Source: Acinetobacter sp. SFB (GTDB lineage Bacteria; Pseudomonadota; Gammaproteobacteria; Pseudomonadales; Moraxellaceae). Taken from it: a stretch of 64,000 nt of DNA. The stretch spans positions 1-64,000 of the forward strand of contig NZ_LSZH01000003.1 of NCBI RefSeq assembly GCF_001647545.1. Reading direction: 5' to 3'. Shown here one piece after another: positions 45,833 through 55,256 of this stretch. The translations under genes were made by a program, and so were the position numbers. The notes below the pieces were generated by a model, which was given only the letters and a program-made list of their open reading frames with translations, was not told where the DNA came from and did no database searches. Each line of letters opens with the position of its first letter. The stretch's first letter is position 1.

Positions 45833-46954
45833 GTGGCTTTATTATTTGAAACTATTCAGTTTGGAACATTAAAACTCAACAATAAAATCGTGATTGCACC
45901 CATGTGTCAGTATTCAGCGACTGAACAAGGGGAAGTGACTTATTGGCACGAACAGCAATGGGCGAACTATGCCTTGTCGGGTGCAGGTTTATGCATTATT
46001 GAAGCCACTGCGGTTCAGCCTGAAGGGCGGATCAGTTATGCGGATTTAGGGCTTTGGAATGATTTGCAACGTGCTCAAATGAAAGCGCTCTTGGCTAAAG
46101 TGAAATCTTTATCTCCTATGCCTTTTGGTATTCAATTGGCGCATGCAGGCCGTAAAGCCTCTACTGATAAACCCTGGACTGGAAAAGATCAATTCAAACC
46201 AGAAGAAGCCCATGGCTGGCAAACTGTTTCTGCCAGTGATTTGCCATTTAACTCCACTGATTACCCACCGCATGCGCTGAGTAAAGATGAAATTCAGAAA
46301 GTGATTCAGGACTTTGCTGATGCAGCCGTGCGCGCCGTAGATGCAGGATTTGACCTGATTGAAGTCCATGCCGCACATGGTTATTTACTGCATCAGTTTA
46401 TGTCGCCACTGTCTAATACACGTGAAGATGAGTATGGCGGCAGTTTTGAAAACCGGATTCGCTTGACGCTTGAAGTATTGCAGGCGATAAAAAATGCAGT
46501 ACCTGCAGGTTATCCAGTCGGGGTACGTATTTCAGCGACCGATTGGATCGATGGAAAAGACAGTTGGGATATTGAATCTTCGGTTGGTTTATCCAAAGCT
46601 CTAGAGCAGCTGGGTGCAGTTTATATTCACGTATCTAGTGGCGGCTTGCATGCAAAGCAACAGATTCAAATTGGTGCCAATTATCAGGTGCCTTTTGCGG
46701 ATGCAATAAAGAAAGTGGTGCATATTCCGGTCATTGCAGTAGGGCTGATTACTGAAGCGCAGCAAGCTGAACATATCTTGCAAACAGGACAAGCAGATGC
46801 CATTGGTCTTGCACGTGCCATGCTTTATGATCCGCGTTGGCCTTGGCATGCTGCTGCAACATTGGATGAACAAATTGAAATTTCACCGCAATATTTGCGC
46901 TGTCAGCCGCATGGTTTGAAATCACTGTTTAAGCCTTTTCAAAACCAAAATTGA
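45833..46954 (+). CDS. Old yellow enzyme-family NADPH:flavin oxidoreductase (YqjM/XenA class)
   Basis: 373 residues from GTG 45833 with AAGGAGAG upstream. An FMN-binding TIM barrel: MALLFETIQFGTLKLNN, IAPMCQYSA, the IQLAHAGRKAS strand, the HAAHGYLLHQF substrate-binding His pair near residue 180, and SNTREDEYGGSFENR. The YqjM-like class reduces alpha,beta-unsaturated carbonyl compounds and nitro compounds. A Cys at the MCQYSA site is the known redox-tuning residue of this class. It follows the receptor by 11 bases. Confidence 0.93.
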   Translation: MALLFETIQFGTLKLNNKIVIAPMCQYSATEQGEVTYWHEQQWANYALSGAGLCIIEATAVQPEGRISYADLGLWNDLQRAQMKALLAKVKSLSPMPFGIQLAHAGRKASTDKPWTGKDQFKPEEAHGWQTVSASDLPFNSTDYPPHALSKDEIQKVIQDFADAAVRAVDAGFDLIEVHAAHGYLLHQFMSPLSNTREDEYGGSFENRIRLTLEVLQAIKNAVPAGYPVGVRISATDWIDGKDSWDIESSVGLSKALEQLGAVYIHVSSGGLHAKQQIQIGANYQVPFADAIKKVVHIPVIAVGLITEAQQAEHILQTGQADAIGLARAMLYDPRWPWHAAATLDEQIEISPQYLRCQPHGLKSLFKPFQNQN

Positions 46955-47012
46955 ACGGCTCAAATCGCAGTGATTGAGCTGAAGTAAGTTGATTTAACAA
47001 CAAGGAGCAGTT

Positions 47013-47936
47013 GTGGTTTTAAGTGTAATTTTACCGATTTGCCTGCTGCTTCTGTTGGGATTTATCTGCGTAAAATTTGAATTTATTTTAGCCGAGCATA
47101 TCAAAGGTTTAAGCCAGTTTGTTTTTAAAATATCCTTGCCGGCATTTTTATTGCAAGCCTTAGCGAGTAAGCGTTTTGATGAAATTTGGCATCCCAGTTA
47201 TTTCATCGCTTATGGCGGGGGGTCACTGCTTGTTTTTGCCTGTGCATTTTTGTTGTATCGTCAATATTTTCAATGTCGTTTGACCGAATCTGGCGTATTG
47301 TCTATGGGTGCATCCATGTCCAATACCGGGTTTATTGGTACAGCCATATTGATGATGTTGATTGGACAGCATGCCGCAATTTATCTTTCCTTGACCCTGA
47401 TTATTGAAAACCTACTGATTATGACTTTGACCCTGATTATTGCCGAAGCAGGTATTCATCAACATCGGGCGAAATCTCAGTTGCTCAAGCAGACCTTATA
47501 CAATGTCATTAAAAATCCGGTTATTCTGTCTATCGTGTTTGGCATGTTGTGTGTAATCTTGAAAATCCAACTTCCATCTTCGATTGTTCAGGCTTTAGAG
47601 ATGTTAGGCAAAACCGCATCTCCGATTGCTTTATTCGTCATTGGGGGAAGTCTGGTTGGAATGAGTTTAAAAGCTGTAGATTTACAAAGCATGACTTTGG
47701 TGCTAATAAAAATTGTACTGATGCCACTGACTATATTTGTCTTATTGAGTATTTTGCCCAATGTCAGTCAGGAAATGTTATATGCCGGCACATTGCTTGC
47801 TGCGCTACCCATGCCGATTGCGTTCGGTATTCTGGGGCAGAACTATGGACTGGGTGATAAAGCACTCAGCGCTCTAATGTTAAGTACAATATTGGGTTTT
47901 ATGCTGCTGAGTGGTCTAATTGCAATTTGGTGGTAA
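47013..47936 (+). CDS. AEC family transporter (auxin efflux carrier type)
   Basis: 307 residues from GTG 47013, preceded by AAGGAG. About ten membrane helices; ASMSNTGFIGTAILMMLIG and LLAALPMPIAFGILGQNYG carry the paired crossed-helix pattern of the AEC/PIN fold. Bacterial members export malate, auxin-like or other organic acids. The substrate is unknown. It follows the oxidoreductase by 58 bases and is closed by a terminator. Confidence 0.9.
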   Translation: MVLSVILPICLLLLLGFICVKFEFILAEHIKGLSQFVFKISLPAFLLQALASKRFDEIWHPSYFIAYGGGSLLVFACAFLLYRQYFQCRLTESGVLSMGASMSNTGFIGTAILMMLIGQHAAIYLSLTLIIENLLIMTLTLIIAEAGIHQHRAKSQLLKQTLYNVIKNPVILSIVFGMLCVILKIQLPSSIVQALEMLGKTASPIALFVIGGSLVGMSLKAVDLQSMTLVLIKIVLMPLTIFVLLSILPNVSQEMLYAGTLLAALPMPIAFGILGQNYGLGDKALSALMLSTILGFMLLSGLIAIWW

Positions 47937-47949
47937 ATGATGACGGCAA

Positions 47950-47979
47950 TAAAAAAGCCCCGAGTTCGGGGCTTTTTTA
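47950..47979. terminator. Terminator between the AEC gene and the Sel1 gene
   Basis: AAAAAAGCCCCGAGTTCGGGGCTTTTTT, a 10-base-pair GC-rich stem with flanking A and T runs. Confidence 0.94.
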
Positions 47980-47990
47980 TTGAAGAAAAT

Positions 47991-48797
47991 TTAACTTTTC
48001 TTTTCAGTTTTTGCTGGAGTTTTCGCTTGTTCAGCCATCATTTTATCTACTACAGCTAAAGATTCTTTGGCTTGCGGTATATTTTCTTTTGCCAGGGTAG
48101 AGAAAATCTTTTTCGCTTCAGGCAGGTTTTGCGGAACAATGTTGCCATTCGCGAACATATTGCCCACCGCCATCAAGGCTGGAATATAGCCTTTTTGCGC
48201 CAATTCTTGAATGCTTTTTAAACCTTGTTTAATGGGTGCTTCATTTTTATTTTTAAAACCCTGACTAATGTCATATAAGGCTTTGGCATGAATCGCTTGA
48301 TAGTTATCTTTTTTAATTAAAGGATCTAATTTTTGCAAGGCCAGTTTATCTGAAGCCGGTGTGCCTTCAGCAAAAAGTAAAACTGCTAAATCGACAGTTG
48401 CATCAGAAAAACCTTGGCTCGATGCTTTTTCTAAATACTGTTTGGCTTTTTTGGTGTCTTGTTTAAGACCTAAAGTTCCCCCCATGTAATTTTTACCTAA
48501 GACATAGTTGGCAACAGGGTAGCCTTTGCTTGCCGCCTCTTCATACAGCTTGATGGCTTTTTTCTCATCTTTGGCTGTACCTTGGCCGGTTTGAGTCAGA
48601 TAGCCTAAGTTATAAATGGCTTGAGCATTGCCCGTTTTGGCCAACTTATCCAGTTCTTGGTAAGCATCCTTCATATTATTGGATTTGATTAATGTTTCAA
48701 TTTTAGCAAATGCAGGATCAACAGAGTTTGTAGCCATCTCTGCCATTGCAAGATGTGAAGACAGGGCGATGATGCTGGCAAGTATAATTTTTTTCAT
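47991..48797 (-). CDS. Secreted Sel1-like repeat protein
   Basis: 268 residues. A signal peptide (MKKIILASIIALSSHLAMA) is followed by about five to six Sel1/TPR-like repeats: AIYNLGYLTQTGQGTAKDEKKAIKLYEEA (~60-88), VANYVLGKNYMGG, ATVDLAVLLFAEG, AIHAKALYDISQG, ALMAVGNMFANG. A short Lys-rich tail ends the protein. Sel1 proteins act as periplasmic adaptors; no partner is apparent. Confidence 0.88.
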   Translation of the reverse strand: MKKIILASIIALSSHLAMAEMATNSVDPAFAKIETLIKSNNMKDAYQELDKLAKTGNAQAIYNLGYLTQTGQGTAKDEKKAIKLYEEAASKGYPVANYVLGKNYMGGTLGLKQDTKKAKQYLEKASSQGFSDATVDLAVLLFAEGTPASDKLALQKLDPLIKKDNYQAIHAKALYDISQGFKNKNEAPIKQGLKSIQELAQKGYIPALMAVGNMFANGNIVPQNLPEAKKIFSTLAKENIPQAKESLAVVDKMMAEQAKTPAKTEKKS

Positions 48798-49129
48798 AGT
48801 TTAATAACCTTTTTATAAACAATCACATAATTCCATTTATGTGTTTAAGAATGTATGTGGAAGACTCAATACAACATCATAAGTTTAATTATGTGAATGT
48901 AAATATATGATTTGTGTATTGCAACAAAATTTTTTGCTATTCGCATAGCACGTACTTAAGTAAATAATGAGTAGCTTAAATCAGCCTTAAGTGCTTTTCT
49001 GTTTTAACATGAATCATTTTGCTAGAGTTGAAATTTTATGACATAAAAAGGTTTAGAGAAGGCAACTTCACTTTGCTTTTTTCTCAATGTTTGTTTAAAT
49101 CGCAGTTGAATAAAATTGTGAGTATATGA
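48798..49129. other. Divergent AT-rich region upstream of the Sel1 gene
   Basis: 330 bases with no gene. It holds the promoters of the Sel1 gene (-) and of the 83-residue gene (+). I see no repeat or operator. Confidence 0.45.
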
Positions 49130-49381
49130 ATGTTCATCAACGCGATTAAACGGGCTTATGATCAGATTAATCTGGATGAAACTATTCCAGATGAAGACAA
49201 ATTTGACGCCTTGTTAATGAGATTAGGCAAAAACTTTTTGGTGAGCAAAGAAGACCGGGTTTATATCTTTGAGTATGAGGGAAAGACGGCGCGTATTGAT
49301 GCAAAACATGCGCGTGCCTACCATTTTAAAGAGTATGTCATTAAAGATATGAACAAACTTTTTCACGATTTTAATTTATGA
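49130..49381 (+). CDS. Hypothetical 83-residue protein
   Basis: A short acidic-basic protein (MFINAIKRAYDQINLDETIP start; YIFEYEGKTARIDAKHARAYHFKEYVI middle). No signal peptide or membrane segment. I do not recognise a family. Supported by the terminator just after it and a compact protein-like composition; the ribosome site is weak. An ATG at 49126 lies in another frame. Confidence 0.6.
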   Translation: MFINAIKRAYDQINLDETIPDEDKFDALLMRLGKNFLVSKEDRVYIFEYEGKTARIDAKHARAYHFKEYVIKDMNKLFHDFNL

Positions 49382-49383
49382 TT

Positions 49384-49415
49384 TAAAAAAGCCTCCGATT
49401 TGGGAGGCTTTTTTA
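49384..49415. terminator. Bidirectional terminator after the 83-residue gene
   Basis: AAAAAAGCCTCCGATTTGGG pairs back as a stem and is followed by AGGCTTTTTT; it serves the gene on the left and ygfZ on the right. Confidence 0.92.
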
Positions 49416-49437
49416 ATGGGGTGTATAAAATTGAATA

Positions 49438-50160
49438 TTATTGTGGACGTGCCACGTCGCCTTTTAACGCTTCTGGCAAATCTAAAACGGCTAAGCCTAG
49501 TTCTTCAAGTGCTGCAGGTTTAGCGACCACTAAAGCTTTATAACCGCCATCAATCGCAATGCTGTTTACCACTTCGACATCATTATTTAACTTTGTTGCC
49601 AAAGCTGGTGTCGCACCTGCGCCTTGAACTAGGTGTAACCAGCTTTTCGGCTTGGCTTTAAACCACAGGCGCGCAATAATTTCCTGACCAATATAACAGC
49701 CCTTGTCGTAATGCACGCCTTCACGTTGGTGTAAACGTAGCTCTTGCGGTTGGAACTCATGCGCCGTTGCTGCTTCAATCCAAGCTTGACCGGCTTCAAT
49801 GGCTTGAAGTTGCCACGCTGCAATATCGGTTTTAGCCGCAGAAAAATCGGTAGTATCGCCATTTAGAGTAGGGAACACTGGACCGACTTGTTCCAGTTTC
49901 ATTTTGGAAAATGCACCAAACTTTTTAATATGCTGGGCAAACTCTTCGGCTTGATCGGCAGTCACAACAATTTCAAAACTTTCCGGATTAATTTTTTTCA
50001 GCCATAAACCAAACTGAATACGACCTTTTAAACTACAGATGGCTGTATAGCGAGTTAGGTTTTCTGCTAAGGCTTCGGCATTTAAAGTTACTTGACCTTG
50101 AAGAAATTTTTGCGCATCTACACCGTTTAGCGTGTATAAGGAGAAAGCTAGATTGCTCAT
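49438..50160 (-). CDS. ygfZ: Folate-binding protein YgfZ
   Basis: 240 residues, shorter than E. coli YgfZ (326), mostly in the central domain. The invariant KGCYIGQEIIARL motif near residue 152-164 is present, with the Cys used in Fe-S cluster repair under oxidative stress. YgfZ binds folate and helps Fe-S enzymes, including MiaB. It sits divergent from acnD, an Fe-S enzyme; a functional tie is possible but is only position. The start at 50160 has no visible strong ribosome site. Confidence 0.9.
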   Translation of the reverse strand: MSNLAFSLYTLNGVDAQKFLQGQVTLNAEALAENLTRYTAICSLKGRIQFGLWLKKINPESFEIVVTADQAEEFAQHIKKFGAFSKMKLEQVGPVFPTLNGDTTDFSAAKTDIAAWQLQAIEAGQAWIEAATAHEFQPQELRLHQREGVHYDKGCYIGQEIIARLWFKAKPKSWLHLVQGAGATPALATKLNNDVEVVNSIAIDGGYKALVVAKPAALEELGLAVLDLPEALKGDVARPQ

Positions 50161-50418
50161 TTATTGTCCACCAATACTGGATCTAATACTAAAGAATTAG
50201 CGGTATTTTCCGCTATTTTGCAAAAAAAAGCACATTTAGGGCAAATATTCTAAATTTTATGCAACTAAATATTTCAAAAGTGTTCATTTTAAACTTAAGT
50301 TTTTGAAATATATATGATTTGGGAAATGGCTTTTTCACAGCGTACAATGCTAACAAACCCGTGTGACTCGTCAACAACAATTACGCAGTAAAAAAATGAT
50401 TTAAGAGGCAGGTAAGCT

Positions 50419-53025
50419 ATGAACAACAACTACCGTAAACCACTGCAAGGCACCCAGCTCGAATATTTTGACGTGCGTCAAGCCGTAGAAGATATCCACC
50501 CAGGCGCATATGCCAAACTTCCTTATACCTCTAAAGTACTTGCAGAACAGTTGGTACGCCGTTGTGACCCAGCCATTTTAGAGCAGTCATTAAAACAACT
50601 TATTCAACGCAAACAAGATCACGATTTTCCCTGGTATCCGGCACGTGTAGTCTGTCATGACATCTTGGGTCAGACCGCACTGGTCGACTTGGCGGGCTTA
50701 CGTGATGCGATTGCCGACCAGGGCGGTGACCCGTCTAAAGTCAATCCGGTGGTGCCGACACAGCTCATCGTTGACCATTCATTGGCCGTGGAGTTCGGCG
50801 GTTCCGATCCTGATGCTTTCGATAAAAACCGTGCCATTGAAGACCGCCGTAATGAAGACCGTTTCCACTTTATTGAATGGACCAAAACAGCCTTTGAAAA
50901 TGTCGATGTGATTCCGGCGGGCAATGGCATCATGCATCAAATTAACCTGGAGAAAATGTCTCCGGTGATTCAAAACCGTGATGGCGTGGCTTATCCAGAT
51001 ACCTGTGTGGGTACAGACTCGCATACGCCACATACCGATTCACTCGGGGTAATCTCGATTGGGGTAGGTGGCTTGGAAGCTGAGAATGTCATGCTCGGCC
51101 GTGCATCATGGATGCGTCTACCCGATATTATTGGTGTCGAGCTTGTGGGACAGCGTCAAGCCGGCATTACTGCAACCGATATCGTGTTGGCACTCACTGA
51201 ATTCTTGCGTAAAGAACGTGTTGTGGGTGCATATTTAGAATTCTTCGGTGAAGGTGCGGACAGCATGTCGGTAGGAGATCGTGCCACGATTTCCAACATG
51301 ACCCCTGAATATGGCGCAACGGCTGCCATGTTCTACATCGACCAGAACACCATTGATTATCTGACTTTAACTGGTCGTGAAGCCGAGCAAGTGAAACTGG
51401 TTGAAACCTATGCCAAAGAAATCGGGCTTTGGTCATCCGAGATGAAGCAGGCGGAATATCCGCGTGTACTGCGTTTCGATTTGTCGACTGTGACCCGTAA
51501 TATTGCCGGGCCATCCAATCCGCATGCACGTGTATCGACAAGTGACTTAAAAGAAAAAGGCATTGCCGGCGTGGTTGAACAGCGTACCGATGGTTTAATG
51601 CCGGATGGTGCGGTGATCATTGCTGCCATTACGTCGTGTACCAATACTTCAAACCCACGTAATACCGTTGCCGCGGGTTTGCTTGCACGTAAAGCCAATG
51701 AGTTGGGTTTAACCCGTAAACCATGGGTGAAATCATCATTTGCACCGGGTTCTAAAACGGCAGCGCTTTACCTTGAAGAAGCAGGCGTATTGCACGATTT
51801 GGAAAAACTCGGTTTTGGGATCGTGGCTTATGCCTGCACCACCTGTAACGGTATGTCGGGTGCGCTAGATCCAAAAATCCAGCAAGAAATTATTGACCGT
51901 GACCTGTATGCAACTGCGGTGTTATCGGGTAACCGTAACTTTGATGGCCGTATCCATCCTTATGCAAAACAGGCATTTTTGGCATCGCCGCCGCTTGTGG
52001 TTGCTTATGCCATTGCCGGTACCATTCGTTTTGACATCGAAAAAGATTCGCTTGGCAACGATAAAGACGGCAATCCAATTTACTTGAAAGACATCTGGCC
52101 ATCTGATGCTGAAATTGATGCTTTGGTGCAAAAGTCTGTTAAGCCTGAACAGTTCCGTCAAGTCTACATTCCAATGTTTGATTTGGGCGAGCGAGTAAAA
52201 TCGGTCAGTCCGCTATATGATTGGCGTCCGCAAAGTACTTATATTCGCCGTCCACCCTATTGGGAAGGGGCATTGGCTGCACCGCGTACTTTAAGCAATA
52301 TGCGTCCGCTGGCAATTTTGGGTGACAACATTACCACCGACCATTTATCTCCTTCAAATGCGATTGTGCTGGACAGTGCATCTGGTGAATATCTGGCGAA
52401 AATGGGCGTGCCTGAAGAAGACTTTAACTCTTATGCAACTCACCGCGGTGATCACTTGACTGCGCAGCGTGCCACGTTGGCAAATCCGAAACTGTTTAAT
52501 GAAATGGTGGTTCGTTCCGACGGCACGATTAAGCAAGGTTCGAAAGCGCGTGTAGAGCCGGAAGGCGAAGTAATGCGTATGTGGGAAGCGATTGAAACCT
52601 ACATGAACCGCAAACAGCCTTTGATTGTCATTGCAGGGAAGGATTATGGTCAGGGTTCTAGTCGTGACTGGGCTGCGAAAGGTGTGCGTCTTGCCGGTGT
52701 GGAAGCGATTGTAGCAGAAGGTTTTGAGCGTATTCACCGTACCAATCTGGTCGGCATGGGGGTATTGCCGCTTGAGTTTAAACCGGGTACAGACCGAAAA
52801 ACATTAAAGCTGGATGGTACTGAGCTGTATAGCGTGATTGGTAACATTGCGCCACGTTCGACTTTAACTTTAGTCATTGAGCGCGCAACGGATGATGGTA
52901 AAAACCAAATTGTTGAAGTGCCGGTGACCTGCCGTTTAGATACCGAAGAAGAAGTACATGTGTATGAAGCGGGCGGTGTATTGCAACGCTTTGCACAGGA
53001 CTTCTTGGAAGGGCAATTCGCTTAG
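50419..53025 (+). CDS. acnD: Fe/S-dependent 2-methylisocitrate dehydratase AcnD
   Basis: 868 residues. It has the aconitase layout with the 4Fe-4S ligands in ITSCTNTSNPRN near residue 405 and YACTTCNGMSG near 475, and the swivel-domain GKDYGQGSSRDWAAKGVRLAG near 735. Length and the opening (YRKPLQGTQLEYFDVRQAV, then ARVVCHDILGQTALVDLAG) match AcnD of the methylcitrate cycle, which dehydrates methylcitrate with PrpF as helper, rather than AcnA. prpB, prpC and prpF, usually adjacent, are not in this window; the downstream gene is unrelated. AcnA cannot be wholly excluded. Confidence 0.88.
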   Translation: MNNNYRKPLQGTQLEYFDVRQAVEDIHPGAYAKLPYTSKVLAEQLVRRCDPAILEQSLKQLIQRKQDHDFPWYPARVVCHDILGQTALVDLAGLRDAIADQGGDPSKVNPVVPTQLIVDHSLAVEFGGSDPDAFDKNRAIEDRRNEDRFHFIEWTKTAFENVDVIPAGNGIMHQINLEKMSPVIQNRDGVAYPDTCVGTDSHTPHTDSLGVISIGVGGLEAENVMLGRASWMRLPDIIGVELVGQRQAGITATDIVLALTEFLRKERVVGAYLEFFGEGADSMSVGDRATISNMTPEYGATAAMFYIDQNTIDYLTLTGREAEQVKLVETYAKEIGLWSSEMKQAEYPRVLRFDLSTVTRNIAGPSNPHARVSTSDLKEKGIAGVVEQRTDGLMPDGAVIIAAITSCTNTSNPRNTVAAGLLARKANELGLTRKPWVKSSFAPGSKTAALYLEEAGVLHDLEKLGFGIVAYACTTCNGMSGALDPKIQQEIIDRDLYATAVLSGNRNFDGRIHPYAKQAFLASPPLVVAYAIAGTIRFDIEKDSLGNDKDGNPIYLKDIWPSDAEIDALVQKSVKPEQFRQVYIPMFDLGERVKSVSPLYDWRPQSTYIRRPPYWEGALAAPRTLSNMRPLAILGDNITTDHLSPSNAIVLDSASGEYLAKMGVPEEDFNSYATHRGDHLTAQRATLANPKLFNEMVVRSDGTIKQGSKARVEPEGEVMRMWEAIETYMNRKQPLIVIAGKDYGQGSSRDWAAKGVRLAGVEAIVAEGFERIHRTNLVGMGVLPLEFKPGTDRKTLKLDGTELYSVIGNIAPRSTLTLVIERATDDGKNQIVEVPVTCRLDTEEEVHVYEAGGVLQRFAQDFLEGQFA

Positions 53026-53055
53026 TAGATTGTTCTAAAAGTTATTGATTTTGCA

Positions 53056-53091
53056 TAAAAAACACTCTATTTTTTAATAGGGTGTTTTTTA
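53056..53091 (+). terminator. Terminator of acnD
   Basis: AAAAAACACTCTATTTTTTA pairs with AATAGGGTGTTTTTT, about 30 bases after the stop. Only 25 bases separate it from the next ATG, so the following gene has almost no room for a promoter of its own. Confidence 0.9.
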
Positions 53092-53116
53092 TACAACTTA
53101 TTTGCTGGGGGCTGAT

Positions 53117-54910
53117 ATGCCTGAAAGATTAGAGCTAACAAAAAACGTACTATTTTTCAAAACTGTTGCTCCAATTGATGATAATGCTATTTCTGAAATA
53201 TTAGATGAAGCTGTTGAAAATAAAGAAGCAGGTACAAATTTTATTATTGATAATTTTAGGTATTCAGAATCAACAAATTTAAATGTTGATTACAAAGTTT
53301 CAATTAAAGTTTTTCCCACCGTTAGGCCTGTATATTTTTTAGATGATGATAATTTTGAAGATCGAATTTATGCTTTTATTATCATAATTGAATTAAGTAA
53401 TTATTTAGTTGTACTTAGTAAAAGTTGTTCTAGTTTCTTACAAGTTTTAAAAGAAAAATTTGATTTAATTCAAGTGTCTGATTTGAGTAAGTTATTAAGG
53501 AATGATGCTGAATTTCAAAAAATGTCATTACGAAATATGACAGTTTCCGATAAGGCAATTCGAAGTCGCTCGTATGAATCAGGAAATCTTATTGGAACAT
53601 TATCAACACATGCAGCAGGTCGTTCAATCCCATCTCATTTTAAAGTAAGAGAAGGTGGTAATACTAAATCAATTTCTGGTACGGGACGAGTTGTTGAATC
53701 ATCTGCTAGACAATCTATCAATGACATCGTTAATTGGGCAGATACTCAAATTAATTTACTTACAACAGCTAATCAAAATGATTTTTTAAATTTATTTGCT
53801 AAAAAAGTATTACTAAAAGATGTTCTAATGATTAGTAAGCCTAGTGCATTGTTAATTGATATATCTTCAATAGAAGACAAAATTTTGGATGGATCTTTAC
53901 AATTAAAATATGAGTTAATTAAGAAAGAAGTTTTGAATGGTAAAAAAAAGCGATCTAAGAAAATTATAAATATTACGGATAGAATTCAAGCAAAACTTAT
54001 TTTAGAACTTGGAAAAGTTTACGAAATAGATTCAAATTTAGACTTGGTTGGTTATAAAAGTTCATCAAAAATTAAAAAGAATAAAAAAACATTATCAATT
54101 TCATCAAATCTATTGAGAAAGATAAAAGTTGAAGAAAATAATAAATTAGAAAGTTTTATGGGGTATATCAATAAACATGGATTGTTTAGTATAACTTTTG
54201 ATGATCCAAAATATATGTATTTTATGGATAACTGCTTTGAGGATGTTTCTGGAGTTGCTGAAATTGAAAGTATTCTTGAAATACTTCACCCGCAGATTAA
54301 CATTGAAAAAGTTCTATCAGAGAAAGGGGCTTTTATAAATAATCAGATAGCCTTTGATAACGATTCCATGTTTGGATTTGTTGAAAAAACACATGCCAAC
54401 GATGATTATATTTTTTGTGATGATCTAGGTGATGAATGGGCGGATCATATTACTTTAAATTTAACCGATCCAAGTATTAGTTTTATCCATTCAAAACATG
54501 GAAATGTTTCAACATCAGCAAGTAACTTACATGATGTAGTCGGTCAAGGCATAAAAAATTTAGGGAACATGTTTTTTTCAAAAAATCAGATCAACCAGAA
54601 AGTCACCCTATCTTTAGCAAATCACTATAAGTGTGGGAAAGGTGTTCAAACTCAAATTGCTAGAATTCGTAAATCTACGCCAAATTTTGATACAGATATA
54701 GATTCATTATTTAGAGATCATAAACTACATAGAAAATGTATTTTAAGTTGTAGCTTTATTTCAAAGACTGCAATCACAGCAGAATTTAATAAATTGAAAA
54801 ATGGGCAAAAAGTTAGGGGGAATATTGTTCAGTTATTATGGATATTATCCTCCTTTGCACATGCTGCAAAAGATGTAAATGTTATTCCAATGATTTATTG
54901 CGCGGCTTAA
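53117..54910 (+). CDS. Large AT-rich accessory protein of unknown family, with a C-terminal motif set of defence-type proteins
   Basis: 597 residues from ATG 53117, which has GGGGG about 6 bases upstream. Sampled lines give 27% GC here against 48% in acnD just before. No signal peptide or membrane segment. Residues 1-130 read as a mixed alpha/beta domain, the middle is Lys-rich and helical, and the C-terminal part carries FCDDLGDEWADHI (~431-443), ISFIHSKHG (~453) and SASNLHDVVGQGIKNL (~464-479). This order of D-E-x-x-D, H-x-K and a (S/A)xLxxVxxQ helix resembles TIGR04141/DUF6119-like sporadic proteins. I cannot name the family with certainty and claim no activity. Confidence 0.6.
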   Translation: MPERLELTKNVLFFKTVAPIDDNAISEILDEAVENKEAGTNFIIDNFRYSESTNLNVDYKVSIKVFPTVRPVYFLDDDNFEDRIYAFIIIIELSNYLVVLSKSCSSFLQVLKEKFDLIQVSDLSKLLRNDAEFQKMSLRNMTVSDKAIRSRSYESGNLIGTLSTHAAGRSIPSHFKVREGGNTKSISGTGRVVESSARQSINDIVNWADTQINLLTTANQNDFLNLFAKKVLLKDVLMISKPSALLIDISSIEDKILDGSLQLKYELIKKEVLNGKKKRSKKIINITDRIQAKLILELGKVYEIDSNLDLVGYKSSSKIKKNKKTLSISSNLLRKIKVEENNKLESFMGYINKHGLFSITFDDPKYMYFMDNCFEDVSGVAEIESILEILHPQINIEKVLSEKGAFINNQIAFDNDSMFGFVEKTHANDDYIFCDDLGDEWADHITLNLTDPSISFIHSKHGNVSTSASNLHDVVGQGIKNLGNMFFSKNQINQKVTLSLANHYKCGKGVQTQIARIRKSTPNFDTDIDSLFRDHKLHRKCILSCSFISKTAITAEFNKLKNGQKVRGNIVQLLWILSSFAHAAKDVNVIPMIYCAA

Positions 54911-55076
54911 TTTTGATTAAGTCTTTGACTTTAGATTTGCCAATTATTTTAATAATGATCAAAGTGGATAAATTGTTCGCCCAAACGCCACCATCACCTG
55001 TCGAAATGGACAATAGACATTCATCATAAGAGGGATATACTGGTTCTACCATTTCTAAAACCCATGGAGAACAAAA

Positions 55077-55220
55077 ATGGTTACTGCTGGCGAAAAACCC
55101 GGAACAGGCTTCTATTTTTGTGTTCAGTGCGGAAAACGCACTTACTTAGAAATTGGTACAGATCGTTTACCCCCGTGTACCAAATGCCTTGGCAATATAT
55201 TTAACAACAAAATTGCCTAA
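55077..55220 (+). CDS. 47-residue zinc-ribbon protein
   Basis: A complete short frame with GGAG about 9 bases before the ATG and a stop at 55218-55220. The peptide has two CxxC pairs (FCVQC near 14-18 and PCTKC near 36-40) spaced as in a rubredoxin-knuckle zinc ribbon, and a GEKPGTGFYF opening. This is a known kind of small zinc-ribbon protein in gamma-proteobacteria; function unknown. A strong terminator follows at 55257. It lies 166 bases after the large accessory gene, on the same strand. Confidence 0.75.
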   Translation: MVTAGEKPGTGFYFCVQCGKRTYLEIGTDRLPPCTKCLGNIFNNKIA

Positions 55221-55256
55221 GCAGCACATATAAAAACAGTTACCCTCTGTTTTGAA

